Shown: positions 16,927-26,000 of the stretch, in pieces
Numbering within the stretch: the stretch's first letter is position 1
Layout: each line of letters begins with the position of its first letter
Origin: an uncultured Bacteroidales bacterium
Lineage (GTDB): Bacteria; Bacteroidota; Bacteroidia; Bacteroidales; UBA932
Assembly (NCBI GenBank): GCA_944326365.1
Contig: CALVDR010000012.1
Location: forward strand, 1 to 64,000
DNA: 64,000 bases
Direction: 5' to 3'
The notes under the pieces: generated by a model
The model's database searches: none
Told to the model about the DNA's origin: nothing
What the model saw: only the letters and a program-made list of their open reading frames with translations
Position numbers and translations under genes: made by a program

Positions 16927-19900
16927 ATGCTCACAAACTTCCATGACAGAATACTGATACTGGACGGGGCCATGGGGACCATGATCCAGCGATACTCCCC
17001 TGTCTCTGACGGGAACAACGACAGGCTGAATCTGGACGCACCGGAAGTCATCGCCCGCATCCACAGGGAATATATCGAAGCCGGAGCGGATATCATAGAG
17101 ACAAACACGTTCAGTTCGAACAGAATATCGCAAAGCGAATACGGGCTGTCGGACAAAGCGTCCGACATGGCATATGCCGGTGCTGTCATAGCACGCGAAG
17201 TCGCGGACAGCTATGCCCCTGCCGGTCGGAAGATATATGTGGCAGGGAGTGTCGGACCTACATCCAAATCACTGTCGCTCTCTCCAGATGCGAACGACCC
17301 CGCATTCCGCCAATACGGTTTCGATGAGACAGTGGCGGCATACAGGGAACAGATAGAGGCGCTGGTCAGAGGCGGTGCGGACGCGATACTGATAGAAACC
17401 TGCTTCGATGCCCTGAACGTAAAAGCGGCCCTCTACGCAGTCATGGAACTTTTCCCCGAAAAGGATTTCCCTGTCATGATTTCAGTTTCCGTCGGAGACA
17501 AAAGCGGCAGGACACTTACCGGACAGACACTTGAGGCCTTCTACACGGCTGTCAGCCACTATCCCCTGACCTCATTCGGACTGAACTGCTCACTCGGAGC
17601 CGAAGGCCTCACGCCTCTGGTCCGCGATGTCGCCTCGTTTGCAGACTGCGCTGTAAGCTGCTACCCGAACGCCGGGCTGCCCAATGAGCTCGGAAGATAT
17701 GACGAGACTCCGGAAAAGATGGCTGCCGACATGAAAGCGATGGGAGAAGAAGGCCTGCTGAATATCGCCGGAGGATGCTGCGGCACCACTCCGGAGCATA
17801 TCAGGGCCATAGCCGGAGCACTTGAAGGGCTCCGGCCGAGAACGGTGCCGTCGCAAACAGGTCCGGAACACCTGAAAGTAAGCGGGCTGGAAACCGTCAC
17901 CATAGACGTGGAGAAAAACAGGTTCACGAACATCGGCGAGCGGACGAATGTGGCCGGGTCCAGGAAATTCGCCCGTCTGATATCCGAAAAGAAATACGAA
18001 GAGGCCCTGGATATCGCGGCAGGACAGATAGAGAACGGCGCCTCGGTCATAGATGTGAACATGGATGATGCCATGCTGGACAGCACGCATGAGATGACCG
18101 TGTTCGCCAGATACATTTCGAATGACCCCAATGTCGCGAAGGCGGCGCTGATGATAGACTCGTCTCATGAGGAAACCCTTCTGGCCGGACTGAAAAACGC
18201 TCAGGGCAAATGCATGGTGAACTCCATCAGCCTGAAGGACGGGGAAGAGGAATTCCTGCGGAAAGCCCGGAAAATCAATTCATTGGGCGCCGCCATGGTG
18301 GTGATGGCCTTCGATGAAAAAGGCCAGGCTACCGACTACGAAAGGAAGATCGAAATATGTTCGAGAGCATACAGGCTGCTGACAGAAAAGGCAGGTATCC
18401 GGCCTCATGACATCATCTTCGACGTGAATGTACTTTCTGTCGCCACGGGCATTGAAGAGCATTCCCGATACGGCATAGACTTCATCGAAGCTGTCAGATG
18501 GATCAAGAAGAATCTCCCGGGCGCCCTCACTTCCGGAGGCATATCGAACCTCTCGTTCGCATTCCGGGGAAACAACCGTGTACGCGAAGCGATGCATTCC
18601 GTCTTCCTGTACCATGCCATAAAAGCCGGGCTGGACATGGCTATCGTGAATCCGTCCATGCTCGAAGTCTACGATGACATAGACCCTGAGCTGCTGGAAA
18701 GGATAGAAGACGTGATTTTCGACAGGAGAAAGGATGCTACCGACAGACTGATTGAAATGGCGGCGGAAATTGCTGCGGAAAGTGCAGACAGGAAGAAGGA
18801 AGAAGGGAATATTGGCGCGGCGACCGCAAGGGAGACCGGCGACACCCCGGAAGAAAGGGTGAAGAAGGCGTTGGTGAAAGGATTGTCAGGAAATCTCGAA
18901 GCGGACCTGACGGCATTGCTCGAAGAGAAAGGCAGCGCGGTGAAAGTCATAGAAGAGACGCTGATGTCCGCGATGGAAACCGTAGGCGAGTATTTCGGGC
19001 AGGGAAAGATGTTCCTGCCGCAGGTAGTGAAATCCGCCAGAATCATGAAAGAAGCCGTCGATATCCTCCAGCCATACATGAATAAGGATGCCGTGACCGG
19101 CAATGGCGCCGTACCCGATACCGTGCCTTCAGACTCAGGCACGCTTCCGTCTTCAGGCAATGTCGGGAAACCGAAAATCGTCATAGCCACCGTCAAGGGC
19201 GACGTTCATGACATAGGCAAGAACATCACAGCCATAGTACTGAGCTGCAACGGGTTCGAAGTCAAGGATCTGGGTGTGATGGTGGAGAAGGAGAAAATAC
19301 TGGACACCGCCATGGCCGAAAATGCGGACATAGTGGCCGTAAGCGGTCTTATCACACCGTCGCTATACCAGATGGAAGAAATATGCAGGGAGATGTCCGC
19401 CAGACAAATGCGCATTCCCCTCTTCATAGGAGGGGCCACCACTTCCGCCCTGCACACAGCCGTGAAACTGGCTCCGCTCTATGACTATGTCTTTTACGGA
19501 GCGGATGCTTCAGCCAGCGCAGTCATGGCGAAAAGATACATGGGCGACAGGGAGAAATTCATAAGGGAAGAACACGGGAAACAGGCAGAGCTCAGGAGAC
19601 TTTACGGCCGGAAAGCGGAAAAAGGTGAAAGTGCGCCGCCGCCATCCTTCCCGGCAGAAAGCTATCCGGGGAAACCGGAACTGGACATGGATTCGCTGCC
19701 CGCCACCGAAATCCCGGCAGATGAAGTGATGCCGTATTTCGACTGGAAAATGTTCTACCTCATATGCAGGATAAAAGATACCGGCAGCGAAGCCGCACTT
19801 GAACTGAAAGAGGAGGCCCTGGAGAAAATCGCGGAACTGAAGTCGCACGGGAATCTGAAAATCATGGCGGCCATGGAATTCTTCAGCGCCTGGTCCGAAG

Positions 19901-20469
19901 GCGACACTGTGGTCATGGAGGAAAACGGGGATGAATTCAGGATACCAATGCTGCGGCAGGAAGATGCCACCGTGCTGGAAGACGGCTCGAAAGCCTGCCT
20001 GTCTCTGGCCGATTTCGTTCCTTCAGCCGGTTCCGGCAAAAAGTCGGTATGCGGATTCTTTGCCGTGAGCGCCGATGCCGATACGGAGAAGGATCTGGTC
20101 ACCCAGGCGGTACTGGACACGCTTGCAGAAGCCGCATCATCGATGCTTGACAGCAGAATAGCTGATGCCGTCCGGGCCGAAGGCATGAAAATAGTGAAGC
20201 CGGCTGCAGGATATCCGTGTTTTCCTGACCATTCGGTGAAAGCGGAAATACTGGAACATTTGAAAAACCGGGAAAAACTCGGTATATTGCTGAGCGAAAG
20301 CTACGGAATGACCCCCGATGCATCCGTCTGCGGGATGATTTTCATCCATCCCGAGGCATGCTATCCGGACATCAGACACATAGGAAAGGAACAGTTCTCG
20401 GATTATTGCCGGAGGCGGGGGCTGGATGAAGCCGAAGGACGCGTGCTGCTGGGACATCTTCTGGATTGA
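16927..20469 (+). CDS. metH: Cobalamin-dependent methionine synthase
   Basis: The 1180-aa protein contains all four MetH modules. The homocysteine-binding barrel has zinc ligands C221 (GLNCSLG) and C284/C285 (GGCCGTT). A methyltetrahydrofolate-binding barrel lies at about 330-600. The cobalamin cap and B12 domain include DVHDIG (759-764) with the cobalt-ligand His. A C-terminal AdoMet-dependent reactivation domain runs from about 880 to the end. The start at 16927 gives the standard N-terminus and follows a GAGG. In the reactivation domain the RxxxGY motif that holds AdoMet in E. coli MetH reads KPAAGY here (K1091). No cobalamin riboswitch fits in the short upstream gap. Confidence 0.95.
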   Translation: MLTNFHDRILILDGAMGTMIQRYSPVSDGNNDRLNLDAPEVIARIHREYIEAGADIIETNTFSSNRISQSEYGLSDKASDMAYAGAVIAREVADSYAPAGRKIYVAGSVGPTSKSLSLSPDANDPAFRQYGFDETVAAYREQIEALVRGGADAILIETCFDALNVKAALYAVMELFPEKDFPVMISVSVGDKSGRTLTGQTLEAFYTAVSHYPLTSFGLNCSLGAEGLTPLVRDVASFADCAVSCYPNAGLPNELGRYDETPEKMAADMKAMGEEGLLNIAGGCCGTTPEHIRAIAGALEGLRPRTVPSQTGPEHLKVSGLETVTIDVEKNRFTNIGERTNVAGSRKFARLISEKKYEEALDIAAGQIENGASVIDVNMDDAMLDSTHEMTVFARYISNDPNVAKAALMIDSSHEETLLAGLKNAQGKCMVNSISLKDGEEEFLRKARKINSLGAAMVVMAFDEKGQATDYERKIEICSRAYRLLTEKAGIRPHDIIFDVNVLSVATGIEEHSRYGIDFIEAVRWIKKNLPGALTSGGISNLSFAFRGNNRVREAMHSVFLYHAIKAGLDMAIVNPSMLEVYDDIDPELLERIEDVIFDRRKDATDRLIEMAAEIAAESADRKKEEGNIGAATARETGDTPEERVKKALVKGLSGNLEADLTALLEEKGSAVKVIEETLMSAMETVGEYFGQGKMFLPQVVKSARIMKEAVDILQPYMNKDAVTGNGAVPDTVPSDSGTLPSSGNVGKPKIVIATVKGDVHDIGKNITAIVLSCNGFEVKDLGVMVEKEKILDTAMAENADIVAVSGLITPSLYQMEEICREMSARQMRIPLFIGGATTSALHTAVKLAPLYDYVFYGADASASAVMAKRYMGDREKFIREEHGKQAELRRLYGRKAEKGESAPPPSFPAESYPGKPELDMDSLPATEIPADEVMPYFDWKMFYLICRIKDTGSEAALELKEEALEKIAELKSHGNLKIMAAMEFFSAWSEGDTVVMEENGDEFRIPMLRQEDATVLEDGSKACLSLADFVPSAGSGKKSVCGFFAVSADADTEKDLVTQAVLDTLAEAASSMLDSRIADAVRAEGMKIVKPAAGYPCFPDHSVKAEILEHLKNREKLGILLSESYGMTPDASVCGMIFIHPEACYPDIRHIGKEQFSDYCRRRGLDEAEGRVLLGHLLD

Positions 20470-20502
20470 CTTGAAGATCATATATGGACATTGACGTGAA
20501 GG

Positions 20503-20690
20503 ATTTATCCGTGACAGGAACACCGTCGGATAAATTCTCTCCCGTCGGTAACAATAGTCATAAACTAACGTGAGTTCGATGAAAAGAACGCAGTGAATTT
20601 CAGAGAACTACCTCTTTTAGAGGATTCGTGGAACGAATCCGTAGGCAAGTCCTCCCATACGAAGGGGAGGATTTAGGAGGGGTGACACGT
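20503..20690 (+). repeat. Structured intergenic stretch with degraded repeat arm
   Basis: The 323-base metH-metF gap contains a stem-loop after metH (20503-20511 with 20527-20535), which may terminate metH. Next comes a degraded copy of the hairpin repeat's left arm (20566-20583, 16 of 18 bases). It is followed by a palindrome (20622-20628 with 20634-20640) and a third stem (tcctccc 20650-20656 with gggagga 20665-20671). No reading frame looks coding. The last part resembles dispersed Bacteroidetes intergenic elements, but only one copy is in this window. Confidence 0.45.
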
Positions 20691-20701
20691 AAAAGGAAGG
20701 A

Positions 20702-20777
20702 GATTTCGAAGAAATCGTAACGTCAGTTCGACGAAGTCTCTGGTACTAAGTAAAATAATTCGTCGAACTGACGTTAA
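20702..20777 (+). repeat. Dispersed hairpin repeat, copy 3
   Basis: Nearly identical to copy 1. The small 5' palindrome (20702-20716) is intact, and arms 20718-20735 and 20759-20776 are a perfect 18-bp inverted repeat. The element ends 15 bases before the metF start codon, the same placement as copy 2 before mmdA. Confidence 0.88.
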
Positions 20778-20792
20778 ACTATACAGGAAAAA

Positions 20793-21716
20793 ATGAAAAT
20801 CAGGGATATACTGAAAGGAAGTTCAAAGCCTTTTCCGTCACTGGAAATAGTGCCGCCGATGAAAGGCATCACGAACATGGAGCTGGTCGAGTCAGTGAAA
20901 CCGTTCATGGAATTCAACCCGCGATACATAAACGTCACCTGCCACAGGGACGAATACGAATTCCGGGAAGAGGCGAACGGGACATTCTCCAGACATCTGG
21001 TCAGGAACAAGGTCAGCGAAGTGGCAGTATGCAGCGCCATCATGTCCGCATACAAAATCGACGTAGTCCCTCACATGATATGCGGCGGGAATACCGCTGA
21101 CGAGATAGACAACAAGCTGAGCGACCTGAAATTTCTCGGAATAGAGAACATCATGGCCCTGCGCGGGGACTGTATCGTGGGAGAAAAACGCTTCGTCCCT
21201 GCCGAAGGAGGCTACCGCTATGCCAGCGAGCTGGTGGAGGCCATCTGCGCTTTCGAAAAAGGGAACGATCTTTTCAGCATAGGAGTGGGCGGATATCCAG
21301 AGAAGCATTTCGAGGCCCCGAACATAGAGACCGACATAGAGAACCTGAAAAAGAAGGTGGATGCCGGCGCCGACTATATCATCACCCAGATGTTTTTCGA
21401 CAACAGCGTGTTCTACGACTATGTGGCCAGATGCCGCGAAGCCGGAATCACGGTGCCGATCATTCCGGGTCTCAAGCCGCTCACCACTGCCAGGCAGGTT
21501 TCGCTTCTTCCGGAGTCGTTCTCGATAGACATCCCCGTAGAACTGACCGGTGAAATCAGGTCTGCAGGCGGAGACAGAGAGGCGATATACAGGATAGGCA
21601 CAGACTGGTGCATAGCGCAGTGCCGCGATCTCCTGGCACACGGTGTACCTGCCGTGCATTTCTACACGATGGGAAAGGCGGAAAATATCGTCCGCATCCT
21701 CAGGGAATGCTTCTGA
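20793..21716 (+). CDS. metF: 5,10-methylenetetrahydrofolate reductase
   Basis: A 307-aa FAD-dependent TIM-barrel enzyme that reduces methylenetetrahydrofolate to methyltetrahydrofolate, the methyl donor for MetH. Typical blocks are present: SLEIVPP near the N-terminus (the family's catalytic Glu region), NIMALRGD, ADYIITQMFFDN and a C-terminal GVPAVHFYTMG. It sits directly downstream of metH on the same strand, so the two genes carry out consecutive steps. The intervening repeat region suggests separate transcription or processing. Confidence 0.95.
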   Translation: MKIRDILKGSSKPFPSLEIVPPMKGITNMELVESVKPFMEFNPRYINVTCHRDEYEFREEANGTFSRHLVRNKVSEVAVCSAIMSAYKIDVVPHMICGGNTADEIDNKLSDLKFLGIENIMALRGDCIVGEKRFVPAEGGYRYASELVEAICAFEKGNDLFSIGVGGYPEKHFEAPNIETDIENLKKKVDAGADYIITQMFFDNSVFYDYVARCREAGITVPIIPGLKPLTTARQVSLLPESFSIDIPVELTGEIRSAGGDREAIYRIGTDWCIAQCRDLLAHGVPAVHFYTMGKAENIVRILRECF

Positions 21717-21741
21717 ACAGTCTTGACCATCATTGCATACT

Positions 21742-21772
21742 TCTGAAAAAAATTATTGGAATTTTTTCAGAG
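21742..21772 (+). terminator. Terminator-like hairpin after metF
   Basis: tctgaaaaaaatt pairs with aattttttcaga with one bulged A, 25 bases after the metF stop. The stem is A/T rich. Confidence 0.5.
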
Positions 21773-21828
21773 AATACGTAAAATTGCAGTCCGGGATTTT
21801 CCGGAACGACTTAACAAATATTCCCCAT

Positions 21829-21987
21829 ATGCGCACTGTAGTATTCCGAAAAACTGCATTATTTCGTTATGCACTGGCTTGTGCTCTCATTTTCCCGGCA
21901 TTTTCCGCTTTCGCCCAAGACGATGTCCCGGTGACAGTAACCGGTAAAGTCGTTGACGAGCAGGGTGCTCCCATGGCATTACTATGA
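21829..21987 (+). pseudogene. SusC/RagA-type TonB receptor, 5' remnant
   Basis: The frame encodes a signal peptide (ALACALIFPAFSAFAQ) and the first strand of the carboxypeptidase-regulatory domain that opens SusC proteins (TVTGKVVDEQGAPMA). It then hits a stop at 21985-21987. The homology ends at about 21976, where opposite-strand sequence of another gene begins. It marks the former left edge of another glycan-uptake locus. Confidence 0.7.
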
Positions 21988-22249
21988 GGTAAAAGGAGGA
22001 TATGAGACGTATTATTGTATCAATAAAACTTTTCTGGCGAGACTTCTTCTCTTTTGGGCGTAGTAGATTGAACAAAGCGAGAGGAGCAATAATAGCCAAA
22101 ATGACAGCATATATACCAGAATTGTCCAATGAGCCAGTAATGATACAGTTTGTCTTCGATGAAAATATCTGGTTATACAATTGAATACAACCTATAATTG
22201 CTTGATATAATCCGTAAAATAATATTAAGCACAAGTATATTCTTGACAT
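21972..22249 (-). pseudogene. O-antigen ligase/polymerase-like fragment
   Basis: About 90 residues with the hydrophobic pattern of O-antigen ligase family membrane proteins (YGLYQAIIGCIQLYNQIFS, then ITGSLDNSGIYAVILAIIAPLALF). The N-terminal membrane helices usual for the family are absent, and the 3' side is cut at the junction with the SusC remnant near 21976. Beyond the junction the frame runs antisense through the SusC remnant. The AT-rich composition differs from the flanks, consistent with transferred polysaccharide-synthesis DNA. Confidence 0.6.
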
Positions 22250-22315
22250 TTTGGCTATTACTTAGACATTATCGCATATCAGCGATTTAAACTATAATAT
22301 CGAATGAATTTCCGA

Positions 22316-22966
22316 TCAATAATTTTCGATGGAAAAGTTTTCCGAAACGAATTCCTTGTGTTCTTCTCCGTAAGGATCTGTAAAATACAGGGTCCCGACT
22401 ATGTATCCTTCAAAACTATTTGATTGAGGTTCGAACTTGAACCGGCTGAGGTACACTGGATCCAGGTCAGTTTTCGGTTCAAACCAGACAGGAATGTTTG
22501 AAAATGATTTTGCCCTGGCTTCCCATTTCAGGATTTCCGGTATCCCGGTTTCATCGACAATGCAAGTCACATCCAATGTAACATGGGCATCATATCCATC
22601 TATGTTCGAATATATTATGTATGAATTGCGTACATACTCGACACGTTCGGTCTTATAAGGGAATTTAATTTTATTGTGGGGAAGAATACTGAATGTGGCA
22701 CCAGCTCTACTTCCGGACGGCAGATTTTCAATGGCACGTGATAATCTCGCGTACAATCCTGTTGTATCAAGATCTCTGCGTTTGAATATATTGTAGTCTC
22801 CTCCTCCCGGAAAATTTTTGACAAATTCTTCGAGTTTGGCATACTGACCTGCATTCAGTCGTTTTCGAACCCAATCTGGAATCTGTGTCGGTTCCTGAGA
22901 AAATAAATTCAGGCTGAAAATGCATGCGGATGTCACGAGTATTAAAAATGCAGTTAACTTTTTCAT
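22316..22966 (-). CDS. Secreted protein of unknown function, AT-rich
   Basis: A 216-aa protein with an N-terminal signal peptide (MKKLTAFLILVTSACIF...FSQ) and no domain I recognise. The mature part has many aromatic residues and beta-strand-like stretches (NSYIIYSNIDGYDAHVTLDVTCIVDETGIPEILKWEARA). IVDETGIPEILKWEARA recalls the C-terminal TonB-like or plug-type beta modules of secreted Bacteroidetes proteins, but this is weak. The base composition is clearly more AT-rich than the neighbours, and the gene sits beside two gene fragments, so recent acquisition is likely. The start at 22966 is preferred over 22993 because it begins the signal peptide directly. Confidence 0.65.
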   Translation of the reverse strand: MKKLTAFLILVTSACIFSLNLFSQEPTQIPDWVRKRLNAGQYAKLEEFVKNFPGGGDYNIFKRRDLDTTGLYARLSRAIENLPSGSRAGATFSILPHNKIKFPYKTERVEYVRNSYIIYSNIDGYDAHVTLDVTCIVDETGIPEILKWEARAKSFSNIPVWFEPKTDLDPVYLSRFKFEPQSNSFEGYIVGTLYFTDPYGEEHKEFVSENFSIENY

Positions 22967-23019
22967 TTTAATCCGTATATATAATCTGTTCATTAATATC
23001 GATTAATTCCAAATATGTT

Positions 23020-26000
23020 CTATCGTTTATTCTCAAGTCTGCGTATGACATACGAGGCATGGAGATGCTGTCCGGCGGAGTTCGGATGCAGACCGTCCAG
23101 AAGGGTCGACGAGACATTGGAAGCGTTTATCCCGCTGCCGTGATAGCAGTCGAAATATTCCACGCCGAACGCCCGGCAGATTCTTTTCATAGTCCGCATC
23201 TTCCTGAGATTGTCCCTGTTCCTGTCCTTGTATTTTTCCATGGAATCATCGGCACGGACAGGCAGCAGGACGACTATCCGGGCATCAGGAAATCTCCCGG
23301 TAAGCGTATCGAGACACCATACCATTCCTCCTACAAGGCCGTATGCTTCATCCGTGCCAGGCTTCCTTTTCGCAAGTGCCTCTTTCAGACCAGGTTCGTT
23401 CTTCTCCGAAAGCATGTCGTTCGTCCCGTATGAGAGGATGATGACATCCGGTTCGAAGTCCGGCTTTTCGGACAGGAATTTCTGTACATGGACGACTGCA
23501 CAGTTGTTGTACCTGGCCTGAAGGGAAGGGTGACTGCTGTTTCCTATGCCTGCGAAAACGGGAGTACCGTAATCCTGGGTCACTCCGTCAGGCCTTTCCC
23601 TCTTGCCCCATACGGAACTTCCGACGGACCCGTTGTAGAATCCGCCGAAACCGAGAGAATCCCTGACTCTGAACGCCCAGCTGTCCTTCGCGGCAGTGAT
23701 GCTGTTCCCGAAGACCGCGAGATTCCTGCCGCGGAAAGAAGACTCATTTTCCTCAGCGGATACAGCTCCGGACTCTTCTGCCGGCATTACAGCTACCGAA
23801 ACCCGTGAATCGGCACATCCGTAATAGAGAAACCACTTGCCGTGATGATACACAAGTCCCTCGACGAATACTGTCCCGTCAGGATACTGCCCGCTCTTCT
23901 CGAAAGGGGCTTCCGGAACGAAGAACGGTTCGTCGAGACGTCCGAGGAGCTTTGCAGGGTCATTGCGGTCGAAAAGGAGCTGGCCGGCACAATACGAGCC
24001 AGGGGTATATCTTCTGTCACGTCCTGCCCCCCGGCTGTTCTTCCCGTTGTAGACAAGCAGGATTCCCCGGTCGGTGATGACTGCGGGAGGTCCGCATTCG
24101 GTGAATTCGCTGTCGAAAAAGCCTTTCCGCGGACGGACTATTTTCAGTATGTCACCGTTTTCATCGAGCATCGGAGTCCAGTCCACGAGATTGTCCGAAG
24201 TGGCCACGTTTATGAAGCGCTCGCCCCAGTACATCCAGTACTTTCCGTCTATCTTCGCTATCACCTGCTTTCCGTCCCTGATTTCAGTCACCACGGAAGC
24301 CGATTTGCAGAACATGTCATAGAACTTTCCTCCATATGCCTCCTCGAATGCAGGACCGTGCTTGGTCCAGTCTTTCAGGTTTCGGGATGTAGCCACGGCG
24401 AGCCGCGCCGTCTTCCTGTTCCACTGAGTATAAAACATCACGTACAAGCCATCTTCAGTGACAGCTATACGGGGATCCTCGCATCCGCCGGGCCATTCAT
24501 GGATTTTCTGGGCATCATTGTCCGGGTAGAACACCGGTCGTGGAGAACGCCGGAAATGCAGACCGTCTTCGGATGAGGCATAGCCCAGACGGGAAGTCCT
24601 CCTGCCGATGCCCTCACCGAAATTGTCCTCGGCACGGTACATGACGACGATTTTCCCTTTGTGCACGGCAGCACCCGGATTGAACGTATCATTTCCTTCC
24701 CACGGCACTGATTTTTTCTGTACCGGACAGAAGAAACGGGTCACGGTATCGGGCGAAATGACGGGATTCACGCCTTCGGGACGTTCGAATCCGGTCCAGG
24801 CCCAGTCAGGAACCGTATCATGGATTCCATTGCCGTCAAGGGCGCGCAGCCATTGCCTGCGTGTACCGCCGTCGGCATATATATTCTTTCCGGAAAGACG
24901 GCTCCATAATGCTGCCGCAGCCTCGTCCAAAGGCTTGTCCAAGGAAGCGTTCCAGTCCGGGAAATAGCCCTTCAGAGCAAGCTGCTGCACCTGCACGAAG
25001 TCCGGATCCGAAGGCTTCAGGTCCTTGAAGTATATCAGGGTGGCTCCGTTTTCAAGCAGAATGCGCTGCATGTCCGTCACGGATATGCTTCTGACATCGC
25101 AGTCCGCGTCTATCGACAATGACGCAGCCACGCCGGCAGCTTCGCCGAGAGCCATCCAGCAAGGTTCCATCCTCATGGTCGAAAATCCCACATGGCTTCC
25201 GGACACGGGCACAGGGAAAAGAAGATTGTCCACTTTCTTCGGGACCATGACCCCGTAAGGAACAGTATACACTGCAGAAGGATGACTGAAGAAACCGTCC
25301 AGATGCACCCGGCCTTCTTCGCGCTTGCGCACGGCATGGGAGTCGAGGGCATAATGGCTGGCGGTCACCGATTCGGCATTGACCGGAGGTCGGGAACCTT
25401 CAGATACAGGCAGGACGTCATTTGCAGTGAAGAAGTAGGTACCTTCGAGACGGCGTCCTTCACGCACATAGACCTGGCGGGGGAAATTTCCGTTGTCGGT
25501 ATACTCGTCGGCTGCCAGACCGTACCGGAGACAGGCTTCACGGAACTGAGGCGGCAGTGCCTCGTCATGCTGGGCGAACCAGAAAAGGCCCAGAGTGTAA
25601 TCCCTGAGTCTCCGGGCGAATCTGTCCCTCCACTCCCAGTCTGCAGTAGGCCACGGCCAGTTCTCTTCCGGCAGATCCGTGGAAATCAGGGCAAGATGCT
25701 GGTTGTTCGCATCTGTCTTGGCATTCGGAAGCTGTACCATGTTCGTCACCTTCCACATGCCCCACGGGTCTCCAGGGATAGCTGTCCGTCCGCCGTCCAG
25801 AATCCTCTGCCTGTTGGCCTCCATCTGCTCCGGAGTGACTTTTTTGAAACGTATGTCCGCATTCCTTCCGGTATAGACATCCTCTATGAGGGAAACATAC
25901 TCTTCCCTGTTGTAGTTTTCAGGCTTCGGGACAGGTACGGAATTGTCCTTGTCGGTAGTAAGACAGACCCTGTAATTGTAAGCCTGGATGGCATCGTCCC

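Noticed and set aside
20566..20690. Possible insertion-sequence end
   Set aside because: No transposase frame or matching opposite end is present; only small palindromes and a degraded repeat arm.
23842..24576. Open frame on the plus strand inside the triple-domain gene
   Set aside because: Shadow of the minus-strand coding sequence; no signal peptide or family similarity.
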